Below are positions 1 to 9,684 of a DNA stretch of 42,711 bases, piece after piece. Under the pieces are notes generated by a model. That model saw only the letters and a program-made list of their open reading frames with translations. It was not told the origin of the DNA and ran no database searches. The stretch is taken from NCBI GenBank assembly GCA_902517505.1, contig CABYCL010000009.1:1-42711 (forward strand). Reading direction: 5' to 3'. Numbering within the stretch: the first letter of the stretch is position 1; each line of letters opens with the position of its first letter. Source of the DNA: an uncultured SAR86 cluster bacterium. Its GTDB lineage: Bacteria; Pseudomonadota; Gammaproteobacteria; Magnimaribacterales; D2472. Position numbers and translations under genes: made by a program.

Positions 1-1
1 A

Positions 2-109
2 CTAATTAATGACAGTAAGTTAATTATAATTCCTGATATGAGACATTTAATAGAAGTTCCAGTTTTTAATCAATTCAAAGACGATCTTCTTGAGCATTTA
101 AATACTTAA
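2..109 (+). CDS. C-terminal end of an alpha/beta-hydrolase-like protein (5' end outside window)
   Basis: Only the last 35 codons are visible, in the frame that ends with TAA at 107-109. The peptide has a hydrophobic strand (KLIIIPD), then MRHLIEVPVF and a helix ending FKDDLLEHLNT. That is the usual end of an alpha/beta hydrolase: last beta strand, catalytic histidine, final helix. The histidine call rests on this pattern alone, so the family is tentative. The stop lies 2 bases before the next start codon, so this gene and the transporter behind it are probably co-transcribed. Confidence 0.5.
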   Translation, partial: LINDSKLIIIPDMRHLIEVPVFNQFKDDLLEHLNT

Positions 110-111
110 AA

Positions 112-1506
112 ATGCTTACAAATAAATTTAAGATAAATTATTCAATTGGTTCTGTTGCTAATGGTATAAAGACAGATACATTTACTTTTTTTCTTTTATT
201 TTTTTATAGCAATATTATTGGTTTAAACCCTGGTCTTGCAGGTTCAGCTATATTTATAGCTCTTTGTATAGATGCAGTTACAGACCCACTAATGGGAACA
301 ATTTCAGATAGAACAAGTACATCACTTGGAAGAAGACATCCATATATGATGATTTCATTTATTCCAATGTCACTAGGTTATATTTTTCTTTTTGCGCCTA
401 GACAAGATTGGGATATGTCTCAGTCAGATTTATTTGTATGGATGACTATATTTACAGTTCTTACAAGAATTGGAATGACTTTATTTGATATACCACATCG
501 AGCATTTGGTGGTGAAGTGACTAAAAATTATAAAGAACGAACAATATTAATGTCATGGCGAGAGATGGTTGGTTGGGTGGCTGGCTTAAGTAATGCATTT
601 TTAGGATATGGAATTTTCTTTGCTTCTACGCCCGAATATCCTCAGGGTCAATTAAATCCTGACGCATGGTTTCCGTTTGCAGTCACCGGTGCAATAATTA
701 TGATTATTAGTGTTCTATACTCATCATTAAGTACAAAAGATGAAATAAAATCGTTATCAAAATGGTCTGGTTCAATTTCATTAATAGATATAATTAAAGA
801 ATTAAAAATCGCAATAGGCAACAGGGCGTTTTTAATTTTTTTCTTTGGTAACTTATTTTTATCTCTTGCTTGGGGTTTATCTAATACTCTAACTTTGTTT
901 GTAAACACATATTTTTGGGAATTTGAAGCAACTCAAATTAAATACTTTCTCCCCGTATACCTCTTTGCTACTCTATTAGCATTTTATTTAACTCCAAGAA
1001 TGGTAAATCGTTATGATAAAAGGAATATAGTTTTAATTTGTATTGCAGCAGTTGGACTATTAGCTCCTGGACCTTTTATTATGTATAACCTTGGACTAAC
1101 CCCTGAAAATGGCTCATTAGAATTAGTCTTTTTTATAAGCTCATTTCTTTTGATTTTAATAACATTCAATATAGTTGGCATTATGGTTCGTGACTCCATG
1201 GTAGGTGATATTGCAGATGAAGTTGAGCTTTATAGCGGTAAGAGACAAGAGGGGATTTTATTTGCTACAGTTGGATTCATGCAAAAACTAAATGCTGGAT
1301 TAGGTACTTTTTTTGCAGGCCAAGTTTTAAATTTTATTAATTTTGATAGATTAAACAATACATCCGAACAGGCATATACACTTGCTGTAGTTCAAGGCCC
1401 TGTAACAACTCTATTAATGATAGTTCCTTTAATTATCTTTTATAGATATTCACTTTCTGCAAAAAGACATAAAGAAATTATGGAAGCAATTAAATTAAAG
1501 AATTAA
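112..1506 (+). CDS. GPH-family sugar:cation symporter (MFS)
   Basis: 464-residue inner-membrane transporter with about 12 hydrophobic segments. The sequence SDRTSTSLGRRHPYM near residues 64-78 is the loop 2-3 signature of the glycoside-pentoside-hexuronide (GPH, MelB-like) family, which imports sugars or glycosides with Na+ or H+. A second family-typical stretch, MVGDIADEVELYSGKRQEG, lies near residues 363-381. Length matches the family (about 450-480). The ATG follows the upstream stop by 2 bases. The 3' end overlaps the convergent DUF349 gene by 12 bases. The substrate cannot be read from the sequence; some bacterial members of this group are annotated only as generic MFS. Confidence 0.85.
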   Translation: MLTNKFKINYSIGSVANGIKTDTFTFFLLFFYSNIIGLNPGLAGSAIFIALCIDAVTDPLMGTISDRTSTSLGRRHPYMMISFIPMSLGYIFLFAPRQDWDMSQSDLFVWMTIFTVLTRIGMTLFDIPHRAFGGEVTKNYKERTILMSWREMVGWVAGLSNAFLGYGIFFASTPEYPQGQLNPDAWFPFAVTGAIIMIISVLYSSLSTKDEIKSLSKWSGSISLIDIIKELKIAIGNRAFLIFFFGNLFLSLAWGLSNTLTLFVNTYFWEFEATQIKYFLPVYLFATLLAFYLTPRMVNRYDKRNIVLICIAAVGLLAPGPFIMYNLGLTPENGSLELVFFISSFLLILITFNIVGIMVRDSMVGDIADEVELYSGKRQEGILFATVGFMQKLNAGLGTFFAGQVLNFINFDRLNNTSEQAYTLAVVQGPVTTLLMIVPLIIFYRYSLSAKRHKEIMEAIKLKN

Positions 1507-2916
1507 TTCAATACATTTAGTAATTCTTTTCCATAAATTTTTTTGAGTTGTAGTGACATCATTTTCTGAAAAATTTTCTATGAAATAATTTATCAATGAC
1601 TCCAAATCATTTGGCAATGATTCATTTTTATTAAATTTATTAGTTAATAATTCTAATTGAATTTTATTTCTAACATTGATATCTTTTTTAAGGGAGTCCA
1701 AGCCAGCAATTATTTCAAGTTTTATACATGAATAAGTTAATTTTTTTATATTTGATTTGTTGTTACCAAATGATTTATTGATTGATTTTAAAAAAATGTT
1801 GGGAGCATTTTCTATATGATCATTCTTAATAAGAATATTATAGATATTGATATATGAATTAATTTTATCTTTCTTTTTTGTATTTTTAATTTTATCAATT
1901 TCAACTTTTATATCAGAAGTTATTTTTTTATATTCCTTTGTATTTTTTGCATCCTCAATTTCTTTCAATAATTCTTTTACTTCAGATGTTGATATAGAAC
2001 CATCATTAAGCTTTAAATTCAGGTCTTTAATGGTATTAATTTCATCAATAATTTTTTGTTTTTTCTCATCAAAAAACTTATCAGCAGTTTTATTAAATTC
2101 ATTCCATAATTTTTTTTCATTTTTTCTTCCTGATGGACCAATTTTCTCCCATTCTTGTTTTAATTTTTTAAATTCGTTAATGTTTATTCTGTTATCTTCG
2201 TTGTTTATGTTTCTTACTTTTTCAATAAGAGCTTCTTTTTGAACTTTATTTACTGATTCCTGTTTCTTTATTTCATCGTTTATTGGTTTTCTGGCATCAA
2301 AATAGAGTTTCTTTAATCTATTAAGGTCCTGGTCTAAGACTGGTGCAAATTTTTGCCATCTTTGAAACATCTTTTGAAGGTATATAATAAGATTTTTTGA
2401 GTTTGGCCATTTAGCTTCATTTGATTGTATATAGTTATTTATCTCATTAATTATATTTTCTCTTTCTTTAGCATTATTGATTTTAATTTGTTTTATTTCA
2501 TCAAAATATTCTTTACAAGGCTCCCAAGCTTTATTTGTAAGTTCATTAAAATTTAACCATTGTGATTTAGAGGCAGGTTTACTAGATAAATCTAGTAACT
2601 GCCATTGAGCTTGAATGTCATGTATTGAATGAGCATGTTTTTTAGGGTTATCTAATGGATTTTTTATTAATTTATCAATACTGTTTATTAGCTCTTCGCG
2701 TTTAGGGTTTGTAGCAAACGAAGAGATTTCATCAAAATATCTTGATCTACTTAACGCAGCATTAATTTTATGCCTTAGTTTATTAGGAACTTTTTTATAA
2801 TTTTTTGACTCTTTTAAAACATTTCTAACAATCTTTTGAGCACTTTTAATTGAACCATCAGAAAACAACTTTTCAGCTGTTTCTAACTCTTTGAATAAAT
2901 CTTGACTAGTTTCCAC
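1495..2916 (-). CDS. DUF349 repeat, helical cytoplasmic protein
   Basis: 473 residues, lysine-, asparagine- and glutamate-rich and almost wholly helical, without signal peptide or membrane segment. It carries repeated W-containing units of about 70 residues, for example IQAQWQLLDL near residue 104 and FKKLKQEWEKIGPSGRKNEK near residue 249. These are the DUF349 pattern (tryptophan in helix 1, then a basic loop and LW..F). Several gammaproteobacteria have one long DUF349 protein of unknown function. The start is GTG at 2914-2916; no ATG lies near it in frame. It is divergent from trpS with only 33 bases between the two starts, so the promoters must overlap or lie inside coding sequence. Confidence 0.7.
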   Translation of the reverse strand: METSQDLFKELETAEKLFSDGSIKSAQKIVRNVLKESKNYKKVPNKLRHKINAALSRSRYFDEISSFATNPKREELINSIDKLIKNPLDNPKKHAHSIHDIQAQWQLLDLSSKPASKSQWLNFNELTNKAWEPCKEYFDEIKQIKINNAKERENIINEINNYIQSNEAKWPNSKNLIIYLQKMFQRWQKFAPVLDQDLNRLKKLYFDARKPINDEIKKQESVNKVQKEALIEKVRNINNEDNRININEFKKLKQEWEKIGPSGRKNEKKLWNEFNKTADKFFDEKKQKIIDEINTIKDLNLKLNDGSISTSEVKELLKEIEDAKNTKEYKKITSDIKVEIDKIKNTKKKDKINSYINIYNILIKNDHIENAPNIFLKSINKSFGNNKSNIKKLTYSCIKLEIIAGLDSLKKDINVRNKIQLELLTNKFNKNESLPNDLESLINYFIENFSENDVTTTQKNLWKRITKCIELIL

Positions 2917-2949
2917 AATATTTTTATATGATGTTTATAATTATACTAA

Positions 2950-3942
2950 ATGAAAAAACGAATTCTAACAGGAATAACAACAACAGGGATACCTCACATT
3001 GGAAATTATATTGGTGCTATCAGGCCTGCACTAGAATTAGCCAATGGATCTGATGAATCATTTTTCTTTTTAGCTGATTATCATTCAATAATAAAGAATC
3101 AAAATATTGATGAAATAAAACACTCTGTTGAAAATGTTGCCTTATCGTGGCTTTCTTGTGGTTTAAACCCAAAGAAGACTTACTTTTATAGACAGTCTGA
3201 TGTTCCCGAGATACTTGAGCTGAGCTGGGTCTTAACCTGTGTAACTGCAAAAGGATTAATGAATAGAGCTCATGCTTATAAAGCTGCTAGTTCAATTAAT
3301 ACTGATGATCCTGACAAGGGAATAACAATGGGCTTATTTTCTTATCCTGTTTTAATGGCTGCTGACATTTTAATGTTTGATTCAACTCATGTGCCAGTTG
3401 GATCTGATCAAATACAACATTTAGAAATGACTCGTGATATTGCAGCAAGATTTAATCATCTTTTTAAACCATTATTAACATTGCCTGAACCAATTATTCA
3501 AAAAAATGAAAACGTAGTTTTAGGCACAGACGGAAGAAAAATGAGTAAATCATATGGGAATGTTATTCCTTTACTAGAAAGTAAAAAAAATCTTAAAAAA
3601 TCAATTATGAAAATAGTTACAAATTCACTTGAGCCTGGTGAACCCAAAGAGTCAACAGATTGTAACGTTTTTGAGCTATATAAATATTTTGCAACAGAAT
3701 CAGAAATACAAACTATGCAACAATCTTATGATGATGGAATTTCTTGGGGTGAAGCTAAAGAAATATTATTTAATTCAGTCAATCAAGAGCTTCAACCAAT
3801 TAGATCAAAATATGAAGAGCTTTCTAAAAATAAAGACCATATTAATGACTTATTAAGTGATGGTGCTAAAAAAGCTAGATTAATAGCGAAGGAAAAAATA
3901 TTAGAGATAAGAGAAGCGGTAGGATTATCTAAGATCTTATAA
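2950..3942 (+). CDS. trpS: Tryptophanyl-tRNA synthetase
   Basis: Charges tRNA-Trp with tryptophan in the cytoplasm. The class I HIGH motif is seen as HIGN at residues 16-19 and the KMSKS loop is intact at residues 197-201, preceded by GTDGR. The stretch MAADILMFDSTHVPVGSDQ is the conserved tryptophan/adenylate pocket. Length (330) matches bacterial TrpS (about 330-340). The stop codon shares its last base with the ATG of the MFS gene, so the two are translationally coupled. Start is ATG with no clear Shine-Dalgarno sequence. Confidence 0.97.
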   Translation: MKKRILTGITTTGIPHIGNYIGAIRPALELANGSDESFFFLADYHSIIKNQNIDEIKHSVENVALSWLSCGLNPKKTYFYRQSDVPEILELSWVLTCVTAKGLMNRAHAYKAASSINTDDPDKGITMGLFSYPVLMAADILMFDSTHVPVGSDQIQHLEMTRDIAARFNHLFKPLLTLPEPIIQKNENVVLGTDGRKMSKSYGNVIPLLESKKNLKKSIMKIVTNSLEPGEPKESTDCNVFELYKYFATESEIQTMQQSYDDGISWGEAKEILFNSVNQELQPIRSKYEELSKNKDHINDLLSDGAKKARLIAKEKILEIREAVGLSKIL

Positions 3943-5132
3943 TGTCGATATCCGGATCCTCTTGGTTAAAATTTGGTCTATTTACCGTTGGCTTAGGTCA
4001 ATCGTTTGTATTCGTTTTAGTTCCTCCGCTAGCTAGAGATCTTGGGTTATCTGAAATTCAAACATCATCTATTTTTGCTATATCAGCTTTAGCATGGGCA
4101 TCTACTAGCACATTTTGGGGCAGGACTAGCGATAGATATGGAAGAAGAAATATTGCTATTCTCGGTTTACTTGGCTATGCAATATCTTTAATAGCATTAA
4201 TAACTCCATTATTTCTAGTTGAAAGGAATATATTACATATTACCTTTTTATTTCCAGCATTAGTTCTTGGAAGATTAATTAATGGTCTAATTGGTTCAGC
4301 TACAAGACCTGCTTCATTTGCCTACGTTGCAGATACAAGCTCAAAAGAGAAGAGGACTCTAAAATTTGCAAGACTAGAATCAAGCTTTCTCTTAGGCACT
4401 GTTGCAGGACCATTAATAGGAGGGTTTCTATTTTTAATTACTAAAGAAACTCCATTCTATGTGTTTTCATTTTTTGCACTAATAGCTGCTTTAGGAATTT
4501 ACTCACAACTCGAATCAACAAATCCAATAACTAATGATAATAAGACTGCAATTAAAATTAAGTGGTCTTCTGAAACAATACTACCATTCCTTATATTTGC
4601 AGCTATTTTAAGTCTCTGTCAGGCATCACTTTTACAATCCATCGGTTTTTATATAACTGATTTGTTTGGAAATTTTGAAAATCTACCAACTTTAATCAGT
4701 ATGACTTTTGCTTTGTTATCAATATCTACTATTTTCAGTCAATATATTTTTACTGATGCTTTCCCAATAAATAATTACTATTTATTATTATTTGGTTCAA
4801 TATTGCTTGTATTTTCTTATTTTACAATGGCATATATTCAAACGATATCCGTATATTATCTTTCTATAATTATTTTAGGATTTGGATTTGGTATGACTAG
4901 ACCTGCATTATCATCTTCATTATCTCTAGCTCAAACTCCTGAAAATCAAGGTTCTGCTGCAGGATATTTAGGCTCTGTAATTCCAATAGGGCATATGACT
5001 ACACCTTTTATAGCAATGCCTATATATGCAATTGACCCCTCATACTTGTATTATTTCAGTTCAATCTTATGTATTGGATTAATATTATTTATAATATTTC
5101 ATCCAACTATGAAAAAAACACAATCAATATGA
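3942..5132 (+). CDS. MFS transporter, drug-efflux (TetA-like) type
   Basis: 396 residues with about 12 membrane segments. The loop 2-3 motif A of the major facilitator superfamily is present as GRTSDRYGRRN near residues 60-70. GTVAGPLIGGFLF near residue 152 is the motif C of 12-segment H+ antiporters, which argues for export rather than import. The start overlaps the trpS stop by one base and the stop overlaps hemH as ATGA, so it sits in a trpS-MFS-hemH operon. The substrate is unknown. Confidence 0.85.
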   Translation: MSISGSSWLKFGLFTVGLGQSFVFVLVPPLARDLGLSEIQTSSIFAISALAWASTSTFWGRTSDRYGRRNIAILGLLGYAISLIALITPLFLVERNILHITFLFPALVLGRLINGLIGSATRPASFAYVADTSSKEKRTLKFARLESSFLLGTVAGPLIGGFLFLITKETPFYVFSFFALIAALGIYSQLESTNPITNDNKTAIKIKWSSETILPFLIFAAILSLCQASLLQSIGFYITDLFGNFENLPTLISMTFALLSISTIFSQYIFTDAFPINNYYLLLFGSILLVFSYFTMAYIQTISVYYLSIIILGFGFGMTRPALSSSLSLAQTPENQGSAAGYLGSVIPIGHMTTPFIAMPIYAIDPSYLYYFSSILCIGLILFIIFHPTMKKTQSI

Positions 5133-6127
5133 AAAAAGCATTACTTCTAATTAATTTAGGTACTCCTGATAAGCCTTCATACTTTAGTGTTTTTAGGTAT
5201 CTTAGACAGTTTTTAATGGATGGACGAGTAATTAATATAAATCCAATTTTAAGATTTTTTCTTGTTAACTTCATAATTTGTCCAACACGATCATTTTCAT
5301 CATCAAAGATATATAAAAAAGTTTGGGATGATAATAATGGATCCCCATTACTTTATAACACTGCAAAATTAACCAAAAAGGTAGATAAGAAATTGCCGGA
5401 ATATGATGTGCATTTTGCAATGAGATATCAAAATCCATCAATTGAGAATGCAATAAATAAAATTATGGAAAAAAATCCAGATGAAATTATCATTCTTCCT
5501 TTGTTTCCACATTATGCCTCAGCAACAACTGGGTCTGTATATGAAGAAGTTTCAAGAGTTTTATCCAAGCAGTGGGTGGTACCAAAAATTAATTTCATTA
5601 ATCAATTTTATGATAATGAAAAATTTATAGATGCATGGATTGAAAAAGCTTCAAAATTTGATGTTCAATCTTATGACAAAATAATATTTAGTTATCATGG
5701 GATTCCTAATAGCCATGTTGATAATGTATATCAAGATTCTGTATGTAGTGATCATAATTGTGAAGATTCAATAACAGAAATGAATAAATTTTGCTATAAA
5801 GCAACAACTTATGAAACAACAAAAACCCTAGCTTCTAGACTTAATATTACCGAAGATAAATATATTGTTACATTTCAGTCAAGATTAACAAATAAATGGC
5901 TTAACCCATTTACTGATGAAGTATTAGAATCTATGCCTAAAGAAGGTAATAAAAATATATTAGTTTTTTCACCAGCTTTTACAGCAGACTGTCTAGAGAC
6001 GATAATTGAAATAGGTGATGAATATAAAGAACTATTTATAGATTCTGGTGGTGAAAATTTAGATTATGTTGAATCATTAAATTATTCAGATTTATGGGCT
6101 GATGCTATTATTGATATTATTAAATAG
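5129..6127 (+). CDS. hemH: Ferrochelatase
   Basis: Inserts Fe2+ into protoporphyrin IX, the last step of haem synthesis. I chose the ATG at 5129 (giving MKKALLLINLGTP, the classic N-terminus, 332 residues) over a start 60 bases upstream, because 5129 forms the ATGA overlap with the MFS gene. Visible motifs are FPHYASATTGS, SYHGIP near residue 188 (metal-binding histidine), FQSRLTNKWLNP, and FSPAFTADCLETI near residue 280 with the conserved glutamate. No cysteine cluster for a [2Fe-2S] centre is evident at the C-terminus. Confidence 0.95.
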   Translation: MKKALLLINLGTPDKPSYFSVFRYLRQFLMDGRVININPILRFFLVNFIICPTRSFSSSKIYKKVWDDNNGSPLLYNTAKLTKKVDKKLPEYDVHFAMRYQNPSIENAINKIMEKNPDEIIILPLFPHYASATTGSVYEEVSRVLSKQWVVPKINFINQFYDNEKFIDAWIEKASKFDVQSYDKIIFSYHGIPNSHVDNVYQDSVCSDHNCEDSITEMNKFCYKATTYETTKTLASRLNITEDKYIVTFQSRLTNKWLNPFTDEVLESMPKEGNKNILVFSPAFTADCLETIIEIGDEYKELFIDSGGENLDYVESLNYSDLWADAIIDIIK

Positions 6128-6135
6128 GAACTAAT

Positions 6136-7005
6136 ATGTTTAAAAAAGATTTACTTAAAGGCAAAAGAATTCTAATAACTGGTGGTGGAACTGGTTTAGG
6201 CAAAGAAATGGCTAATCATTATGCTGAACATGGAGCTGAATTATTTATTTGTGGTAGAAGAGAGAATGTCTTAAAAAATACAGCTGATGAAATTGTAAAA
6301 AAATATAATACTAATGTTAGTTATCAAACCTTAGACATTAGAGCATCAAAAGATGTTGATGATTACATACAATCTATTTTTGATGACAAACCTCTAGATG
6401 GATTGGTAAATAATGCCGCTGGTAATTTTGTATCTCCAACTAAAGATCTATCTCATAAAGGTTTTGATGCTATAGCTAATATTGTATTCCATGGGACCTT
6501 TTATATAACTCATTCTGTTGGAAAAAGGTGGATTGAAACTTCAACTAAAGGTTCAATTATAAGTATATTGGCAACATGGATATGGACTGGTTCCCCATAC
6601 GTGGTTCCTTCTGCGATGTCAAAGTCTGGTATTCATGCAATGACGCAATCACTAGCTGCAGAATGGGGGAAATACGGTATTAAGGTAAATGGAATAGCTC
6701 CAGGACCTTTTCCTACAAAAGGTGCTTGGGATAGACTTAATCCAGGTGATAATGATGATGGGATGATGAGTACCGTTCCATTAGGTAGAGTAGGTGAAAT
6801 GCGTGAACTACAAAACTTAGCAACATTTTTAATGGCTGATGGATGTGATTATCTTACTGGACAAACTATTGGACTTGATGGAGCTCAATACCTATCTGGT
6901 GGTGGAACTTTTTCACAATTAGATAAGTTATCTGACGAAGATTGGGAAAATATGAGAAAATTAATAAGAGATGCTAATAACAAAGATAAAGCAGACAGAA
7001 GTTAA
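6136..7005 (+). CDS. SDR oxidoreductase, 2,4-dienoyl-CoA reductase-like
   Basis: 289-residue Rossmann enzyme. TGGGTGLG at residues 15-22 is the nucleotide-binding loop, NNAAG follows at about residue 92, and the Arg in CGRR after beta2 suggests NADPH. The classical YxxxK active site reads SAMSK (159-163): lysine kept, tyrosine replaced by serine. This departure is known in the peroxisomal 2,4-dienoyl-CoA reductase branch, and GIAPGPFPTKGAW fits that branch too. It would reduce 2,4-dienoyl-CoA esters during unsaturated fatty acid beta-oxidation. AGGA precedes the ATG. The aldehyde dehydrogenase gene follows after 14 bases, suggesting shared lipid or aldehyde catabolism. Confidence 0.8.
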   Translation: MFKKDLLKGKRILITGGGTGLGKEMANHYAEHGAELFICGRRENVLKNTADEIVKKYNTNVSYQTLDIRASKDVDDYIQSIFDDKPLDGLVNNAAGNFVSPTKDLSHKGFDAIANIVFHGTFYITHSVGKRWIETSTKGSIISILATWIWTGSPYVVPSAMSKSGIHAMTQSLAAEWGKYGIKVNGIAPGPFPTKGAWDRLNPGDNDDGMMSTVPLGRVGEMRELQNLATFLMADGCDYLTGQTIGLDGAQYLSGGGTFSQLDKLSDEDWENMRKLIRDANNKDKADRS

Positions 7006-7019
7006 TAGGGAGCAATACT

Positions 7020-8447
7020 ATGAGTAATTTTGAAGAAATGAATAATGTACTTAATAAACAAAAAGAATATTTTATTAAGAATGGGCCTCCACCAATAGAA
7101 TTACGTATCGATCGTCTAGAAAGATTAAAAACACTAATTATGGATAATCGTTACGATTTTGTTGAAGCTTTAAATTCAGATTTTGGTAACAGATCAAAAA
7201 ATGCATCTATGTTATCTGATGTTTATGGAATAATGCCTGCAATTAATTTAGCTATTAAAAATGTTAAAAAATGGAATAAGGTTGAAAAGAAATCTTCAAA
7301 TTTTCCATTTGGCCTCTTAGGAGCAAAATCTTATGTTAAATATGAACCATTAGGAACTGTTGGTATGATTTCGCCGTGGAACTTTCCAGTGAATCTTGCA
7401 TTTGTGCCACTCGTTTCAATTTTTGCAGCAGGAAATCAGGTTATGCATAAGCCAAGTGAACATACACCTATAACATCTTCATTACTTAAAGATTTATGTG
7501 ATGCTGCATATGATGAAAATGAATTTGCAACATTTTTAGGTGGACCAGATGTTGGAGAGTCATTTACAAAATTAAATTTTGATCATCTTCTCTATACAGG
7601 TGGAGGTTCTGTTGCTAAACATGTCATGAATGCTGCTTCAAAAAATCTTGTTCCATGTACGCTTGAGCTTGGAGGCAAATCTCCTGTTGTGATTGGTAAA
7701 TCTGCTGATTTAAAAACCTCAGCAAAAAGAATAATGTTTGGTAAAACATTAAATGCAGGACAAATATGCTTAGCGCCCGATTATGTTGTTATTCATAAAG
7801 ATCAAAAAGATGACTTTATAAAAGAAACCAAAGATGCGGTAACAGAATATTTTCCTAATTTAAAAGACAATGATGACTACACATCGATTATCAATGAAAG
7901 TCACTACGACAGATTAAATGACTTGCTAGATGACGCAATTGAAAAGGGAGCAACGGTTGATGAGATAAATCCATCAAATGAAGACTTCTCTCAACAAGAA
8001 TTTTATAAAATCCCACCTACAATAATTACTAATACAACAGACGACATGAAGATAATGCAAGAAGAAATCTTCGGACCCTTATTACCTGTTGTAGAGTATG
8101 AAGAAATAGATGAAGCTACTAATTTAATAAATTCTAAAGATAGGCCTCTAGGATTATACTATTTTGGTTCGGACAAATCAGAAGAGGATAATGTTCTAAA
8201 TAAAACTTCTTCAGGCGGAGTAACAGTTAATAATGTTATAAGTCATTTACAACAAAATGATTTATCCTTTGGTGGAGTTGGTCCATCAGGAATGGGTAGA
8301 TATAAATCTTTTGAAGGTTTTAAAAATTTTTCAAATCCTCGCGCATACTATAAAGATGTAAGTTTTAAATTAGATAAATTTTTTGATGCTGTAAGACCTC
8401 CATACAAAGGTAATATTGAAAAAGTTTTAAAACAATTAATGAAATAA
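7020..8447 (+). CDS. Aldehyde dehydrogenase, coniferyl-aldehyde type
   Basis: 475-residue NAD(P)-dependent aldehyde dehydrogenase. Catalytic Cys250 lies in NAGQICLAP and the general base Glu216 in LELGGKSP; SPWNFPVNLA holds the conserved Asn. Its length (475, shorter than the 490-500 of most ALDHs) and the C-terminal VRPPYKG resemble the coniferyl aldehyde dehydrogenase and fatty-aldehyde group, which often acts on aromatic or long-chain aldehydes. A strong AGGGAG lies 7 bases before the ATG. The upstream SDR suggests a role in lipid-derived aldehyde oxidation; the actual substrate is not decidable here. Confidence 0.87.
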   Translation: MSNFEEMNNVLNKQKEYFIKNGPPPIELRIDRLERLKTLIMDNRYDFVEALNSDFGNRSKNASMLSDVYGIMPAINLAIKNVKKWNKVEKKSSNFPFGLLGAKSYVKYEPLGTVGMISPWNFPVNLAFVPLVSIFAAGNQVMHKPSEHTPITSSLLKDLCDAAYDENEFATFLGGPDVGESFTKLNFDHLLYTGGGSVAKHVMNAASKNLVPCTLELGGKSPVVIGKSADLKTSAKRIMFGKTLNAGQICLAPDYVVIHKDQKDDFIKETKDAVTEYFPNLKDNDDYTSIINESHYDRLNDLLDDAIEKGATVDEINPSNEDFSQQEFYKIPPTIITNTTDDMKIMQEEIFGPLLPVVEYEEIDEATNLINSKDRPLGLYYFGSDKSEEDNVLNKTSSGGVTVNNVISHLQQNDLSFGGVGPSGMGRYKSFEGFKNFSNPRAYYKDVSFKLDKFFDAVRPPYKGNIEKVLKQLMK

Positions 8448-8451
8448 TTTC

Positions 8452-9684
8452 GTGTCATCAATTTCTCTGAAATTAGGTTATAAATACCTTAGATCTAATA
8501 AAGGAGGAGGTTTTTCTTTCACCACATTGCTTGCAATTATTGGTCTTGCGATTGGGATATCGAGTCTTATAGTTGTTACTTCTGTAATGAATGGTTTTGA
8601 AAAAGAACTTGAGGATAGAATTCTTGGTGTAATTCCTCATTCAGTCATAACATCGGATAATCCAATTAGTAACTATGAAAATATAATTACAAATATAAAA
8701 AAAAATAGTGAAGTTATTGATGCATCTCCTTATATAAACATTCAAGCAATTGTTTCTTCATCTTATGATACTAGAGGAATTTCCGTTATAGGGATCGATC
8801 CTAATATTGAAAAAAATATGTCGATAATTTCAGACTATATGTTGATTGGGAATCTTAACAGCATAGAAAAAGATAATTCGATAATCATCGGATCATTACT
8901 TGCAGCAAATATAGGAGCTTACGTAGGAGATCAAATTAATATTACAACATCAGATATTAAAACTTCAATTATTGGATCATATCCAAGGTCAGTAAATTTA
9001 GAGATTGTTGGAATATACGAATTAAAAACTGAAATCGATCAGTTTCTTACATTTATTTCACATCAAACAGCACAAAAACTTAAAAATATAAATAATGATG
9101 AAACAATTTCAATTAGACTAAAAACTACTAATTTATTTGATGCTGACTTAATCAGTCAAAATGTTCTAAATGATTTCAATAACAATAGTTATTCATATTC
9201 TTCATGGAAAAATACTCATGGGACATTATTTGAAGCAATACAATTTGAAAAGTTATTAATAAGTTTAATGTTATTTCTTATAGTTGGAGTCGCATCAATA
9301 TTAGTTCTATCAACAGTTGTAATGACGGTTAAATCAAAAGAAAGAGAGATAGGTATTCTTCTGACCTTAGGCGCTAGTAATAAACAAATTATATTAATAT
9401 TTTTTACACAAGGTTTATTAGTAAGTTTGATAGGAATTTTTGTAGGAATTATTCTTGGATTTATATTAATTTTTAACTTAAATAATTTTATAAATTTTAT
9501 AGAATATTTATTAGGACGAAATCTACTTGATGCATATTTTATAAACTATTTTCCTTACCACATAGATTCTTTACAGATTTTAATAATTTGTTTAATTTCC
9601 TTTTTAATTAGCCTTACGGCCTCATTAGTACCATCATTTCGTGTTGTAAAGCTTAACCCTGTTCAAATATTAAGACATGAATAA
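8452..9684 (+). CDS. lolC: Lipoprotein-releasing ABC transporter permease LolC/LolE
   Basis: 410-residue inner-membrane permease. It has one N-terminal membrane helix (about residues 22-45), a large periplasmic domain, and three C-terminal helices (about 270-400), the MacB/FtsX-like layout of LolC and LolE. Motifs are the N-terminal LGYKYLRSN and, at the C-terminus, [20 protein letters not shown]. With LolD it extracts mature lipoproteins from the inner membrane for outer-membrane delivery. Start is GTG at 8452, 4 bases after the ALDH stop. Only one permease gene is present, so it may act as a LolF-type homodimer or pair with a copy elsewhere. It overlaps lolD by 8 bases. Confidence 0.93.
   Translation: MSSISLKLGYKYLRSNKGGGFSFTTLLAIIGLAIGISSLIVVTSVMNGFEKELEDRILGVIPHSVITSDNPISNYENIITNIKKNSEVIDASPYINIQAIVSSSYDTRGISVIGIDPNIEKNMSIISDYMLIGNLNSIEKDNSIIIGSLLAANIGAYVGDQINITTSDIKTSIIGSYPRSVNLEIVGIYELKTEIDQFLTFISHQTAQKLKNINNDETISIRLKTTNLFDADLISQNVLNDFNNNSYSYSSWKNTHGTLFEAIQFEKLLISLMLFLIVGVASILVLSTVVMTVKSKEREIGILLTLGASNKQIILIFFTQGLLVSLIGIFVGIILGFILIFNLNNFINFIEYLLGRNLLDAYFINYFPYHIDSLQILIICLISFLISLTASLVPSFRVVKLNPVQILRHE

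Noticed and set aside
1847-2242. 131-codon open frame opposite the DUF349 gene
   Set aside because: It is the antisense of a lysine-rich coding sequence, giving a Phe/Ser-rich peptide without a family pattern or ribosome site.
5069-5128. Longer hemH N-terminus
   Set aside because: The added 20 residues overlap the MFS gene and do not resemble ferrochelatase; ATG at 5129 gives the standard start and an ATGA overlap.
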